A DNA stretch of 64,000 nucleotides, from the NCBI GenBank assembly GCA_016715285.1, contig JADKAO010000001.1:1-64000 (forward strand), read 5' to 3'. Under the pieces are notes generated by a model. It searched no databases. It was given only the letters and a program-made list of their open reading frames with translations, and had not been told where the DNA came from. Below, in pieces: positions 1 through 10,063 of this stretch. Made by a program: the position numbers and the translations under genes. Numbering within the stretch: the stretch's first letter is position 1; each line of letters begins with the position of its first letter. This stretch comes from Actinomycetales bacterium (GTDB lineage Bacteria; Actinomycetota; Actinomycetes; Actinomycetales; Dermatophilaceae).

Positions 1-215
1 CACCACGCTAGCCACGGGTTTGTCGCCACACTGATCGGTTGCCGGGGTAGCGCCGAGTCTCACCTCGGGTGCCGGGCACCTATCGCTCGTCTCTGCCGAA
101 CAGGTCGTGCGCACCGGCCCATTGTCAGAGGCCATTCCCATCTGGTCCTTCGCACACGACGATCCAGTGGCCGGTTCGTGAGCGTGATTCAGGGTGCCGT
201 CCGTGCGGTGCTGAG

Positions 216-1317
216 GGCCTAGGTGTACCCGGCCAGGAGGTTGGTAGCAGCGTGGCGGCTTGAACGGGTGAGAACCCCCGAGTGAGGTGTGGCTTGTCTA
301 GGGCCCATCACTTGCTCGGAGGTTCTCGTGTCTCACGCTAATGCCCGCACCACGTTGCATGGCCGGTTGTTGATCGTGGAGCGTCATCGCCAAGGTTGGA
401 AACAGGCCCACATCGCCGCGGCCATGGGGATCTCGCGCAAGTGCGTCGGCTATTGGTTGTCGCGGTATGCCGAGGAGGGGCCGCCGGGTCTGCTGGACCG
501 GTCCTCGAGGCCGCGGCACTCCACCGACCCAGACCAGCGCCGACATCGAAGCGGCAGTAGTCGAGACTCGTCGGCGGGAACGTCGGGGCCGGGGACTGGA
601 TCGCGGCCGAGCTCGGAGTTCCCGCGCGGACCGTGTCGCGGATCCTGACCCGCCACCAGCTGCCGCATCTCGCGTTGCTGGACCCGATGACCGGCGAGCT
701 GATCCGGTCCAGCAAGACGACCGCGGTCCGCTACGAACGCGACCAGCCGGGCGAGCTGGTCCACATGGACGTCAAGAAGCTCGGCAAGATCCCAGCCGGC
801 GGAGGATGGCGAGCCGAAGGCGGGACACCCACCAACCATCGCAGCAACCACCCCAGGACCCCGCCCGGCTACGACTACGTGCACTCCCTGGTCGACGACC
901 ACTCCCGCCTGGCCTACTCCGAGATCCTTCCCGACGAGAAGGGACCCACGGTGGCGGCGTTCCTGACCCGCGGCATCACCTACTTCGCCGCCCACAACAT
1001 CCCCGGATCGAGCGACTCATCACCGACAACGCCTGGGCCTACCGATGGTCGTTGCGTGACCTATGCGCCGAGCAGGGCATCGTCCAGAAGTTCATCAAAC
1101 CCCACTGCCCGTGGCAGAACGGGAAGGTCGAACGGCTCAACCGAACCCTGGCCACCGAGTGGGCGTACCGCCAAGTGTTCACCAGCAACCAGGCCCGCAC
1201 CGACGCCCTTGCCCCCTGGATCGAGCACTACAACAATGAACGCCGCCACAGCGCACTCGGCGGGAAGCCACCCATCAGCCGCCTGTCACCAACGTGATGG
1301 CCGGGTACACCTAGGCC
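216..1317 (+). mobile_element. IS481-type insertion sequence, degraded, with perfect 20-bp terminal inverted repeats
   Basis: A 20-bp sequence at 216-235 is repeated as an exact reverse complement at 1298-1317. The two copies bracket a single transposase reading frame of the HTH plus rve (DDE) type. The total length of about 1.1 kb is usual for IS481-family elements. I could not find a convincing target duplication outside the repeats. The transposase inside is frameshifted, so the copy is probably not autonomous. It lies at the end of the exopolysaccharide operon and may mark the edge of a rearrangement. Confidence 0.75.
328..1297 (+). pseudogene. IS481 family transposase, frameshifted
   Basis: The protein would cut and join the ends of the surrounding element. 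The N-terminal part has a helix-turn-helix (QAHIAAAMGISRKCVGYWL). It is followed by an rve integrase core with VHMDVKKLGKI, a VDDHSRLAY segment, ITDNAWAY and a C-terminal HYNNERRHSALGG block. These are the usual landmarks of IS481 and related DDE transposases. They are spread over three frames: frame changes are needed near 530, 620 and 1010. The GTG at 328 has a GGAGG about six bases upstream and is the likely original start. No full-length protein can be made from this sequence as read. Confidence 0.75.
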
Positions 1318-1566
1318 TTCGATGATGGAGGCTCTTACGTCCACTTCGTAGACCTCAACTTGCCGACGCTGCCTTAACGACTCCCAATCTGACCACACTT
1401 GCCGGGCCTCGACGAGCTTGAGCGTGGGCGGGTAACGCCTTGAGCCGGGTCGGGCCGTCCTGGCGTGTCGGGTCAGCAACTCAGGAGCATGCGCCAAGTG
1501 ACAGCGGACACGCACCCGCCGAACCGACCAACCTTCTTGTGGGGATAACCTCAGCCGGCCTACCGC

Positions 1567-2751
1567 CTAGAACGCCATCCTCGGCGTTAACCCAAAATCG
1601 CTTAATGGCCGCGCAGCCTCAGATCTCAACCGGAAGAGCACGACATTCCTCAACGTCTCCGAGATCGAACACTCTTCGCGGAGCGCCGTCTCGAGTGAAG
1701 ACCTCAACTCCCTACCGGCAGTGGCGGGGTGATGCAAATCCACACGAAGTCGCTCCATTCCGAGATAGCGACACACTTCCTGCATCTTATTCTCATAACT
1801 TAGTGCCACAAATGGGCGATGATTCTTCGCGGCTAACACGATTGAGTGATATCGCCCGCCAATAACCAAGCGACTGCTCGCGATCGCACTGTCATACGCG
1901 CTGAGCTCCGTAATGTCGCCGCGAATTATCACCGCCCCTGCAGGGGCACCAGCCGCGATCAAGGCGGCTTGGACAGCACGATTGAAGGCAACCTCACCGG
2001 CACTTCTCAGATGAGGAAGTATTTCGATCCTGAGCCCCTCAGTAACCGCGAACCTCGCTACTTCATCCACCAGAGTACCTAGGATGAGCGAGTTCGCTCC
2101 ATTCTCCCTGAACTCGGGATGCCATGAATCTAGCTCGGACGGCACGAAGCTCAACACATCTTCTCTCACTCCACCGTGCCGAGCAGGCAATGCGAACGCC
2201 GTGTCGGGGCCGGTCGGCGCGTCCAGGCCGACCTCTCGCAAGAAAGCCTGAGACGCGACATCTCTCACATACAGGGTCGAACGACGCAAAACGCTCAATG
2301 CAATGCGGTCGAATAGCCAATCACCGCTCCGACCTAACGTATTGAGATGAAATATGGGCCGCCCACCCTCCCTGACCACAATCAAGAGCCGAACAAGAAA
2401 ATGCCAAGAGCGATATATCCCGATATTGGCCCCGCAAGGCGCGACGAAGACTAGGTCCGCGGACCGGACGAGATCGCGAAACCCATTCAATGCACGTCTA
2501 CCGCATCCAGCAACCAGCAATCCCATTGAGGCAAAATACACAGCTAGAGTGAAAACACCAATTTGCTTTAACTCGACCCCCTCCGGACGCCTGACGCGTT
2601 CGTCCGCGGTCGGAATGCCTCCCTCTCCTCCATTATAGATCACATCGATAGAATCGACCCTTCCCGACGACAGGGCCATCTCGACGAAGGCAAGCCCAGC
2701 AGCGTCATCACCGAAGTTCGACGTATGCTGATTAACAAGCAAGATCTTCAT
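1567..2751 (-). CDS. Polysaccharide pyruvyl transferase family protein
   Basis: The 394-residue protein resembles the CsaB/WcaK family, which moves a pyruvyl group from phosphoenolpyruvate to a sugar of a surface polysaccharide. It begins MKILLVNQHTSNFGDDA, the family's N-terminal Rossmann-like strand with the N-x-G-D turn. Later come DLVFVAPCGAN near residue 95, and the SRLVIGGRYHSIVLA block near residue 300, where the R-x-H segment is typical. I chose the ATG at 2751 because it overlaps the upstream flippase stop by four bases, the usual coupling in this operon; an upstream extension of 44 residues lies inside that gene. It is the last gene of the operon, next to the IS481 element. The acceptor sugar cannot be told from the sequence. 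Confidence 0.75.
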   Translation of the reverse strand: MKILLVNQHTSNFGDDAAGLAFVEMALSSGRVDSIDVIYNGGEGGIPTADERVRRPEGVELKQIGVFTLAVYFASMGLLVAGCGRRALNGFRDLVRSADLVFVAPCGANIGIYRSWHFLVRLLIVVREGGRPIFHLNTLGRSGDWLFDRIALSVLRRSTLYVRDVASQAFLREVGLDAPTGPDTAFALPARHGGVREDVLSFVPSELDSWHPEFRENGANSLILGTLVDEVARFAVTEGLRIEILPHLRSAGEVAFNRAVQAALIAAGAPAGAVIIRGDITELSAYDSAIASSRLVIGGRYHSIVLAAKNHRPFVALSYENKMQEVCRYLGMERLRVDLHHPATAGRELRSSLETALREECSISETLRNVVLFRLRSEAARPLSDFGLTPRMAF

Positions 2752-4151
2752 TTGTACGACCTTCCGACCAGCGATATCAACCGTACAAGTTCCCTCTTGA
2801 GAAGCAAGGTGGCTGCAATTCCAGCCATCCCCGCACTCCAGAGATCCAGTCGGGCACCGCCCCAAATCGCAACAGCGGAACACGCAACGTAACCACCAAT
2901 TGCTGGAACAAGTGCCACGATGTCACCCCGGTGAATGAACCCCCGCCCCGCGATGTAGTACCTTGCAACAAGCATCACAGCGAAACCGACAATTGTACTG
3001 ATGACCGCACCCGCAATTCCCACAATCGGAATGAGGGAAAGATTACACAACACGTTGACAACGGCTCCCAAACCCGTCGATACGCCGATTGCCTTGGTCT
3101 TCTTGTGTGCAATCAAAACATTCCCCAAATATTGGGCCAGAATTAGAAGTACTGCGCCGAAGGCCAACCCCGGCACATAGCGGATCGCGCCCTCGTACCC
3201 CGGGCCCACGAAGTGATGGAATAGGAAAGGGGAGAAGCCCACGACCCCGCATCCGATCGCGAGAACACCGAACCATACGCACAAAGAGCCGGCCGAAGAA
3301 CTCGTCACGATCACTATCCTGCAGGGATTCGATTGCCGTCTGCTGGAACGAAACGTTGAAAATACCAAAGACGATCACCAAGAGCATTCCCACCTTGGCA
3401 GCGACGGCGTAGATGCCATTCGCTGCGGCACCAACAAATACAGTTACGAACGTTCGATCAGAGACATTCAAGACCCAGAACGCCATCACATTTGGCACGA
3501 GCGGAACAGAGTAGCCAGCATCGACCCTAGCTCAGCCCCGGCCTCCGGGCGAAGATTGCGTCCCTAGTCAATGGCCGAAACTTAATGACGATGAGTGCGC
3601 AGAGCATTACGTACGGGATCGCGAACGCCCATTAGGCCCACCACTCCCTGACGCAGCCACACTACGAGCACCAGAACACCGGCAAAGACAGAAAGACCCG
3701 CCACGACACCAGTTGCCGAGTACTCGACAAGGCGGCCCAGCCCGCGCAGATACTCAAGGCAACAACTATAGAGGCTGAATCCTACGAGGTAGATCGCCAG
3801 GGGGAGGCCGAAGGTCTATCGAAAGACGAAATGCGAGACCAGAAAGACCCCAGCTCCCATAAGCAGGGAGATTCCCCCGACGAGCGTGATGGCAACGGCG
3901 AAGTATGGAGCCCCCGATTGGCGATTGTCAAAGACAAACCGGAAGATCGCCTGCTCAAGTTGAAGAGTTACTAGGGGGACCATGAGCCCCAGGTAAGTTA
4001 CGGCCAAATCGAACCGACCGAAATCGACAGGAGAAAGCAAGAAGGTGCAGATTGGAATCACGAGAAATGAGAGAGACTTAGACAGAACTGTCCCGATACC
4101 GATGACACCGGTGTTCACGGCAAGCCCCTCCAGTCGCTTATCAGAAGCCAC
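2748..4151 (-). pseudogene. Polysaccharide flippase (Wzx/MATE-like), disrupted
   Basis: The intact gene would encode a membrane protein of about 465 residues that flips lipid-linked repeat units across the membrane. The N-terminal piece (4151 to 3816) shows the family start (VNTGVIGIGTVLSKSLSFLV and PVDFGRFDLA) and ends at an in-frame TAG. The same frame continues beyond that stop with hydrophobic helices. A further frame change is needed near 3640 and another stop occurs near 3530. The middle piece resumes at about 3498 and shifts again near 3290 into the C-terminal piece, which ends at 2748. The presence of two nonsense codons plus shifts argues for true decay rather than one read error. 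Without another flippase the operon could not export its product by the Wzy route. Confidence 0.75.
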
Positions 4152-4157
4152 GGTGGA

Positions 4158-5570
4158 CTATCCCCCCGACAATGCTGAGGCCCGTCCCCGGGATATTCTC
4201 TCGCGGAGTGGTGCACTATAACCACTCGGCGAGTCTCCTATCTTCTCGAGGATTGCCACCACGACGGGAAACAGTACGACCCAGTACACGTAGGCATTGA
4301 CATAGCCGAAGAAGCTCAGTGAGAGACCGAGAGCGGCCACCGACCAACAGAATCGCCACGTCAGGGAGTGCGGTCTTTCGCGCATAACCCAATAGACTAT
4401 ATTGATCACGATCGCCCAGAAGGCGCCCAACAGCGGCCACAGAGGCCCTGCATCGTGGTAGAGATAGGCGAGAGCATTATTGGCAGTATAACCGAATGTG
4501 GAAGTACCCAACCCCGAACTCACACCAAAACCGAGTACCCACAAGATTGGCGATAGAGTGAACTCTAATGCGTGTGTCCCGTCGAAAGTTCGGTCCATCA
4601 CTTGAGTCATGTTTCTCTGGCTCATCCCAACATATCTCAGAATCTCTGTTGCGTTCAGCTCTTGAGGGTCGCCATCGTAGATGCCCGTTTCGACGAAGTA
4701 GAGGTTGTGATCGGCCGCTCCTCCTCTGAATTGGGCAACAAGAAGAAACGCTCCGACGAGCGCAAGAAGCAGCGTTGCAACGCGCCGTACTCGCATGCGT
4801 GAGAGTTCCCCTAAGGACCCGACAGTTGCGACGACCAAGAGGATGCCGACAATTGCGACGAAGCGCTGACCCGATAGTAACTGCAGAACGAGATACAAGC
4901 CGGCACTTGCCCTGTGGGTCCACGTGACCTTGATTGAAAGTGCACCCACGACCAAGGATATTGTGCCAAGGGACGAGAGTAATGGATAGCCGAGGAAGAC
5001 AGCCTTCGCTTTGCGTGACTCAGCCAACTCGCTAAACAGGGCAACGTCCCCTGACAGCGCCATATTCCCAAGCATTGCTATGATCGACACTACGAGAAGC
5101 GCCTGGGCCAGTCTCATGAGCCTGGGACTGATCTGAATGGGAGTCCTGGGGAGGGAGATCGTCGCCGCCGACCCTGGCTGAACGAGTATGCCCACTATGA
5201 GCCCACCGGCAGCGTATACAGACCCCCCAATTAGGCAAGTCCGGATCTGCTCAAGGCTCATGGCTGGCATCAGCGGTGCATCCATGCTCGTCAGGGGCAC
5301 AAGAATCAGCCATATAGTTACATAGAGCGTCAAAGGATTGATCAGTGGCAGAGAGCGCCTGAACACCACCACTAGGATCGTAACTGCGGTGGCCAAGGAT
5401 ACGGCGAGATAGGCGATATTCAGCGTGTTCGCAGGTATGGACGTTAGGCCAGCAAACAATGACAAATTGACCACCAGGATCAGCCAATAGCCCTGGACGA
5501 CGAAAGAGCGGACGGCTAACTCCCGCTCCGCGACGGCCGAGTAGTCGGGAGGGCGTTCCTTGCCAATCAT
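4158..5570 (-). CDS. Oligosaccharide repeat-unit polymerase-like membrane protein (Wzy type)
   Basis: This is a protein of about 470 residues made mostly of hydrophobic helices, roughly a dozen, with a larger polar loop after the middle (near AQFRGGAADHNLYFVETG). That layout, its place between a flippase and a glycosyltransferase, and the absence of any transporter motif suggest an O-antigen/EPS polymerase. This family is poorly conserved, so the call rests on topology and context. I take the ATG at 5570: it lies five bases after the stop of the upstream glycosyltransferase once that gene's frameshift is corrected. An alternative start at 5609 would overlap it. The gene ends six bases before the flippase start. 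Confidence 0.6.
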   Translation of the reverse strand: MIGKERPPDYSAVAERELAVRSFVVQGYWLILVVNLSLFAGLTSIPANTLNIAYLAVSLATAVTILVVVFRRSLPLINPLTLYVTIWLILVPLTSMDAPLMPAMSLEQIRTCLIGGSVYAAGGLIVGILVQPGSAATISLPRTPIQISPRLMRLAQALLVVSIIAMLGNMALSGDVALFSELAESRKAKAVFLGYPLLSSLGTISLVVGALSIKVTWTHRASAGLYLVLQLLSGQRFVAIVGILLVVATVGSLGELSRMRVRRVATLLLALVGAFLLVAQFRGGAADHNLYFVETGIYDGDPQELNATEILRYVGMSQRNMTQVMDRTFDGTHALEFTLSPILWVLGFGVSSGLGTSTFGYTANNALAYLYHDAGPLWPLLGAFWAIVINIVYWVMRERPHSLTWRFCWSVAALGLSLSFFGYVNAYVYWVVLFPVVVAILEKIGDSPSGYSAPLRERISRGRASALSGG

Positions 5571-5575
5571 TGAGC

Positions 5576-6762
5576 CTACCTTCCCCACCTCTTCGGGACG
5601 ATTCCACACGCACCACGTTCCGAGGAAATCGCGTCCAGCCAGAAGCGCAGATTCGCCTCATAGGAAAAGGGGAGTCCCGGAATCTCAGTAGAGATGCGTA
5701 GCTCAGCTTCGCCCAGTTGGCCTCGTGGCACGCAACTTCTGCGATAGCCTCCACCCATCCCCTCTCGTCGCCAGGGCTAACAAGATAGCCTGTTTCGCCG
5801 TCCGCCACGACGACAGCATTGAATCCGACTCGGGATGCTATGGCGGGGAGCCCTGCTGCCAGGTACTGTACTAGTTTGAATCCTCCCTTTCCGCGAGCGA
5901 ACTGCGAGTCTAGAAGGGGCATGATTCCCAGGTGCGCCTTGAGAAGGGCTTCTCTGGCCGTTTCGCGTGACCACAAGGAGTTCACTAAATGTAGTGTAAC
6001 GAAGTCATAGACGAGAGGCACATTGCAGACCACCTCGAGAACTACCCGCTTGCCGCAGGATGCCTTCACTTGGCCGGCCGCCTTGTCAAGCGCTTCTGCC
6101 ACACTGATTAGGTCGGAGATTGAGGCCGACGTCGCGACCCAAACGATGCGAAACTCCTCCTTCAGAGTGGCGCGTCGATCCTCGAGAACTGCATTGAAGT
6201 CAGTGCCCCGAAAGTCTCCGTCGGTTGTGGATAAGGTTATGGCCTTCGCTGCAGCGGCCGCAGGCAGTACTCTCCTCAGTTCAGTATGGGTGACTACGAT
6301 GATGTCCGAGGCACCACAGAGGAGGTAGAACTCTCGGGATCCAATCTCACGGCTCGCCACGATGTCATCGTCGAAGTCCCAGATTACCTTACCGGCGCGT
6401 CGGAGCATAAGGGCGTACATCAAACTTATGGGGCGCACGAAGGTCCGCGGCAGCAGGCTTCTGCTAATGATAACCACATCGGGTCGAACCGATAGATCCC
6501 AGATAAAGTACCAGAAGCCGCGAAGAACCGTACTAGCAGCGTACGCCGCGCGAATTGCGATGGAATGTATACCGCCCGACCTTTGACCTTCCAGGTCGAA
6601 TCTGGCGCGTCTCAAGGCATCCGGTATCAGAACCCGAGTTGCGATTACGGCTCCAGATAGCACGCTAAGGTCGCGCACGTACTGTAGAATGCGATAGTAG
6701 CTCGCTCCTGCATTAGCGCCGTCCTTCGCGTAGACAACAATGCGGGGCCTAGGCACCGGCAT
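5576..6762 (-). CDS. Glycosyltransferase family 4-like protein with a late frameshift
   Basis: A cytoplasmic or membrane-associated sugar transferase of the GT-B fold. Visible blocks are the N-terminal IVVYAKDGANAGASYYRI, IWDFDDDI near residue 130, LGIMPLLDSQFARGKGGFK, and QYLAAGLPAIASRVGFN followed by GETGYLVSPGD, the usual donor-nucleotide region of GT4 enzymes. After FRDSPF the frame read from the start turns into arginine-rich nonsense. The neighbouring frame continues sensibly as FSYEANLRFWLDAI and stops at 5576. The switch falls in the run of A and G at 5665-5672, so a one-base indel, real or technical, is likely. With the shift corrected the protein has about 395 residues and the next gene starts five bases later. 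Confidence 0.65.
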
Positions 6763-6846
6763 CCCCCGAGGACAATATCGGTTCAGAGCATGTGGCTCCG
6801 TAATTGGGATTTGTTCGGCTGAGCGAGTAATTGTGACCGGGACTTA

Positions 6847-7413
6847 TCACGAGTTAGTCGCCTGGTTTCTCTGGATTGGCTCTTCGATGTTGGAGCGTCC
6901 TTCAGCGAGTCGCCTCTCCGCCCAGGTGCTTGTCACAGCGATCTGGCGAGCGGGGTTGCCTGCAATGATGCAGTTGGACGGGATTTCGCCCCGAACAACG
7001 CTGCCGGCGCCCACGATCACATTGTCTCCGATCCGCGTCCCGGGGAGAACGATTGTCCGAGCGCCGAGGAAACAATCCTTGCCAATCTCGATCGATTCGC
7101 TGAAATACCGCTCCCCCTTATGGCGTTCAAGGCGAATGCCGATTGCCGTGAGCGCCGTGGTGATGGAGTAGTCATGGGTAAGGATGATCACGTCCCGTGA
7201 AATGGTGATATTATCGCCGAACGATATCTTTGAATAATCATTCCCGTCGAAATACGCGCTCGGGTGAATGTACTTTGGAGTGCCCGCAATCCGAACGCCA
7301 CATCTTCGGAGGTGTTTGACGTACGCCCGCATATAGAGGTCGGAATTTATGGTTTCGATTTGTTTGATCAACCCACGTCCAACCACGGAGAGAATCTTAT
7401 TGAGTTTACCCAT
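6847..7413 (-). CDS. Hexapeptide-repeat acyltransferase
   Basis: A protein of about 188 residues with a left-handed beta-helix: repeated I-G-x-x hexapeptide turns such as ISFGDNITISRDVIIL, IEIGKDCFLGARTIVLPG and IGDNVIVGAGSVV, ending in IPSNCIIAGNPAR, the usual end of maltose/galactoside O-acetyltransferase-like enzymes. HDY near residue 100 carries the likely catalytic histidine. It would acetylate a sugar of the repeat unit. The ATG at 7413 is preferred over one 16 codons upstream: it has an AAGGGGAT ribosome-binding site and overlaps the upstream glycosyltransferase stop by eight bases, while the earlier one lies well inside that gene. Confidence 0.75.
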   Translation of the reverse strand: MGKLNKILSVVGRGLIKQIETINSDLYMRAYVKHLRRCGVRIAGTPKYIHPSAYFDGNDYSKISFGDNITISRDVIILTHDYSITTALTAIGIRLERHKGERYFSESIEIGKDCFLGARTIVLPGTRIGDNVIVGAGSVVRGEIPSNCIIAGNPARQIAVTSTWAERRLAEGRSNIEEPIQRNQATNS

Positions 7414-8557
7414 GATGGTCGATCCCCTTTCTGTGCGCTGACGTTCCACGAGCAGTTTCATAAGTCTCGCCGAGGGTTGCCGCGACGCGTTCCATATCGA
7501 ATAGCTCGATGCTCATGCGTAGAGCATTCGCGCCCGTCGCAAGTCGGCTGTCTCGATCGGCTAGAAGAGGCCGCAGGACTTCGACAAGTTCGTTCACTGA
7601 ACCGCCAAACACCCTCCCTGCGTCGAATGCAGTCACCTGTGGGGCTAGGCCGCAACTCCGTGAGATCACTACTGGGATGCCGATGGACGCAGCTTCGAGG
7701 ACCGTCATCGGGAAGGTTTCTTCAATAGAGGGCAGCACGTAAATTGAGGCCTCTGCCATTCGAGCCAGCGTAGCTCCCGGGGCCAGGGGGCCTTCCCAAC
7801 GAATATTCGGATTATGGGCGGCCTCGATAATTTGCCTGACCTCGTGGCCTGTGCCCTCGTCTGGCCCCACTAGGCTGAAGCGAACTTGGGGGAACTCTAA
7901 CGTAAGTTGGAGGGCAGCAAGCAAGAAGATGCGAGCGCGTTTGATAGGATGCAGACGCGCGAGAAAGAGTACTTCGGTGTCTTCTTCATTGGGCAACGCT
8001 CGTTTATGGGACTTTGGTACCCCGTTGACCAGTTGCTGTAGCTGAATTCTCTCGCCAGACACTTCCCGCAGATCCACCGCTACTTGCTCAGTCAGGTAGA
8101 AGGCCGTGGATGCCGCAGCAAGAACTGGTCGCGTGAGGACCGCGTCAAGTGGAGCGGCCAGTAGGTTCGCGGAGCGATCGATCATCCCATGGGTTTGCAC
8201 TACGAGTGGAACTCCTTTCCGCAGGGCCACCCATGCAGCGGGGAGGGTCACTAGGTCTCGAGCAAGATGGACATGAACGACATCGAAGTCGGCGAGTTCG
8301 CGGCTCAGGCGAGCAACAAGTGCTGGGGACCCTAGCCCGGCGAACCCCACCTTGGGGAGGATAGTCCTCGCCGGGTAGCTGACCAATGGCACGCCGTCGA
8401 TCTCGCTGGGCGGCGAAGCGTACCCACGATGAGTCGCGAAGAGCGTGACGTCATGACCTGCAGCCGCCAGAGCAGTGAGCTGGTTAACCGCTACGCGGAC
8501 GGGCCCGCCATAGGCGCCATCAGGAGATATCAGGGTCACTACTTGTGCGACTCTCAT
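7406..8557 (-). CDS. Glycosyltransferase family 4 protein
   Basis: This 383-residue enzyme has both halves of a GT-B transferase. The N-terminal half has VTLISPDGAYGGPVRVA, DVVHVHLARD and VVQTHGMID. The C-terminal half has EVLFLARLHPIKR, RFSLVGPDEG, and IYVLPSIEETFPMTVLEA followed by GIPVVISRSCG; the E-x7-E region in that stretch binds the nucleotide-sugar phosphate. It probably adds one sugar to the lipid-linked repeat unit on the inner face of the membrane. It is coupled on both sides: a four-base ATGA overlap with the WcaF-like gene upstream and eight bases with the acetyltransferase downstream. The sugar specificity cannot be read from the sequence. Confidence 0.85.
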   Translation of the reverse strand: MRVAQVVTLISPDGAYGGPVRVAVNQLTALAAAGHDVTLFATHRGYASPPSEIDGVPLVSYPARTILPKVGFAGLGSPALVARLSRELADFDVVHVHLARDLVTLPAAWVALRKGVPLVVQTHGMIDRSANLLAAPLDAVLTRPVLAAASTAFYLTEQVAVDLREVSGERIQLQQLVNGVPKSHKRALPNEEDTEVLFLARLHPIKRARIFLLAALQLTLEFPQVRFSLVGPDEGTGHEVRQIIEAAHNPNIRWEGPLAPGATLARMAEASIYVLPSIEETFPMTVLEAASIGIPVVISRSCGLAPQVTAFDAGRVFGGSVNELVEVLRPLLADRDSRLATGANALRMSIELFDMERVAATLGETYETARGTSAHRKGIDHHG

Positions 8558-9102
8558 ATGTTCGCCGCTCTAGGCGCGAGGCTGGTCGACCCAGGCGCCA
8601 CGTCCTGGACAACGAGCGCAGTGGCCCCGACGATGGCGCGCTCACCGATTGTGACGCCGCGGAGCACGGTCGCTCGGGCCGCGACCCAAGCGCCGTCCCT
8701 TATGACAATCGGCGCGTTGTCGAACTCGAACGACGGCGAATGCCGGTCATGGCTCCCCGTACACAACATCACGTCCTGTGAGACGCATACGTTGGAGCCG
8801 ATGGTCACGGGTTCGAGGTTGAGGATCCAGGTGCCTTCGCCGATCCACGTGTTGGACCCCACTGACAGCTTCCACGGCCAATGGATTCTCACTCGGTGGC
8901 GAATGAGGACGCCCCCATCGATCTTTGCACCGAAGGCACGCAGCACGGCCACCCGTGCCCTGCCGGGGAACCACCAGTTCATGATCACATCTGAGGCTGC
9001 AAGCCAAAGGGCTTGGATCACCTTCGGGCGCCCCTTGTCGTACCCAGCGCCCGTGAAGTCCGCTAGGCACCAACTGGCCCCGGAGGATGCCTCCGTACTC
9101 AC
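8554..9102 (-). CDS. WcaF-like acetyltransferase (colanic-acid type)
   Basis: A 182-residue protein of the left-handed beta-helix acetyltransferase group. Its N-terminal segment VIQALWLAASDVIMNWWFPGRAR and the following block (VRIHWPWKLSVGSNTWIGEG) are characteristic of putative colanic acid acetyltransferases such as WcaF. The C-terminal hexapeptides (AWVAARATVLRGVTIGERA) complete the coil. HDRHS holds a probable catalytic histidine. The start is GTG at 9102, whose TGA overlaps the ancestral stop of fcl (GTGA overlap). The neighbouring fucose genes make a fucosylated, acetylated repeat unit plausible, though this is inference. Confidence 0.75.
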   Translation of the reverse strand: MSTEASSGASWCLADFTGAGYDKGRPKVIQALWLAASDVIMNWWFPGRARVAVLRAFGAKIDGGVLIRHRVRIHWPWKLSVGSNTWIGEGTWILNLEPVTIGSNVCVSQDVMLCTGSHDRHSPSFEFDNAPIVIRDGAWVAARATVLRGVTIGERAIVGATALVVQDVAPGSTSLAPRAANI

Positions 9103-10063
9103 GATCGAACCGCCTCAGCGTTGGCCCGGAACCATTCAACGGTCGCCTCGATACCGGACGCCAAGTCGATCCGCGATGTCCACCCGGACTCGCTCAGTCG
9201 GGCTCACATCCAGGAGCTTCTGAGCCATCCCATCCGGCTTCGCGGTATCCCTCCAGCGGATCCGTCAAAGCCGGTGGCGTCCGCCACCATCCCGGCCAGC
9301 TCCCTGATGGTCACGTCCGTACCGCTGCCGACGTTCACCTGGGCGGGCCCGTCGTAGTGCTCCATTAGATGGAGGCAGGCGTCTGCCATGTCGTCTACGT
9401 GGAGGAACTCGCGTCTTGGGTTGCCGGAGCCCCAGTTCGTGATGGTCCTCAGGCCTGCGCGGACGGCTTCGTCGTAGCGCCGGATCAGCGCCGGTAGGAC
9501 GTGCGAACCTGTCAGAGAGAAGCTGTCACCTGGCCCATAGAGGTTCGAAGGCATGGCGGAGATCCACGGCAGTCCGTACTGGCGGCGAACGGACTGGACG
9601 TGCATGATTCCGGCGATCTTCGCGATCGCGTATGCGTCGTTGGTCGGCTCGAGGTGACCGGTCAGGAGGTACTCCTCCTTGATGGGCTGAGGGGCGTGCG
9701 CCGGGTAGATGCACGACGAGCCTAGAAAGAGGACCCTTTCGACACGAGTCTCGACCGCCGCGTCGAGCACGTTGGTCTGGATCTGCAGGTTCTCCGACAG
9801 GAAGTCCACCGGGCAGGTGTTGTTCGCCAGGATGCCGCCGACCTTGGCCGCGGCGACGACGAGGTAGCGGGGCCGAAGCTCCCTCATGAAGGCGAACACT
9901 GCCTCCCGGTTCCGCAGGTCGAGCTCGGACGAGGTGCGACCCACCAGGTTCGTGAAGCCCTCGGCCTCGAGCTTGCGCCAGATAGCGGAACCCACCAGGC
10001 CACGGTGCCAGCGATGTAGAAGGGGGCGTCGCGGTCGAGCGCCCCAGGAACGAAGTCACTCAT
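9099..10063 (-). pseudogene. fcl: GDP-L-fucose synthase, with three frameshifts
   Basis: Fcl (WcaG) epimerises and reduces GDP-4-keto-6-deoxymannose to GDP-L-fucose with NADPH. The main block shows SELDLRNREAVFAFM, the AAAKVGGILAN motif, FLGSSCIYP, the Y-x3-K pair in NDAYAIAKIAG, and the NLYGPGD and GSGNPRREFLHVDD segments. The ATG at 10063 overlaps the gmd stop by eight bases, and a missing C near 10003 disrupts the Rossmann G-H-R-G-L-V-G segment. Two more shifts near 9255 and 9205 separate the C-terminal pieces (AKPDGMAQKLLDVS and SGIEATVEWF), which end at a TGA overlapping the next gene's GTG. The pattern of single-base indels fits either recent decay or sequence error. Confidence 0.8.

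Noticed and set aside
69..263. Small coding frame at the left edge
   Set aside because: No ribosome-binding site or family resemblance, and it runs across the IS481 inverted repeat. I see no gene in 1-215.
1318..1566. Possible gene fragment between the IS481 element and the pyruvyl transferase
   Set aside because: No frame shows recognisable protein sequence. It looks like non-coding flank.
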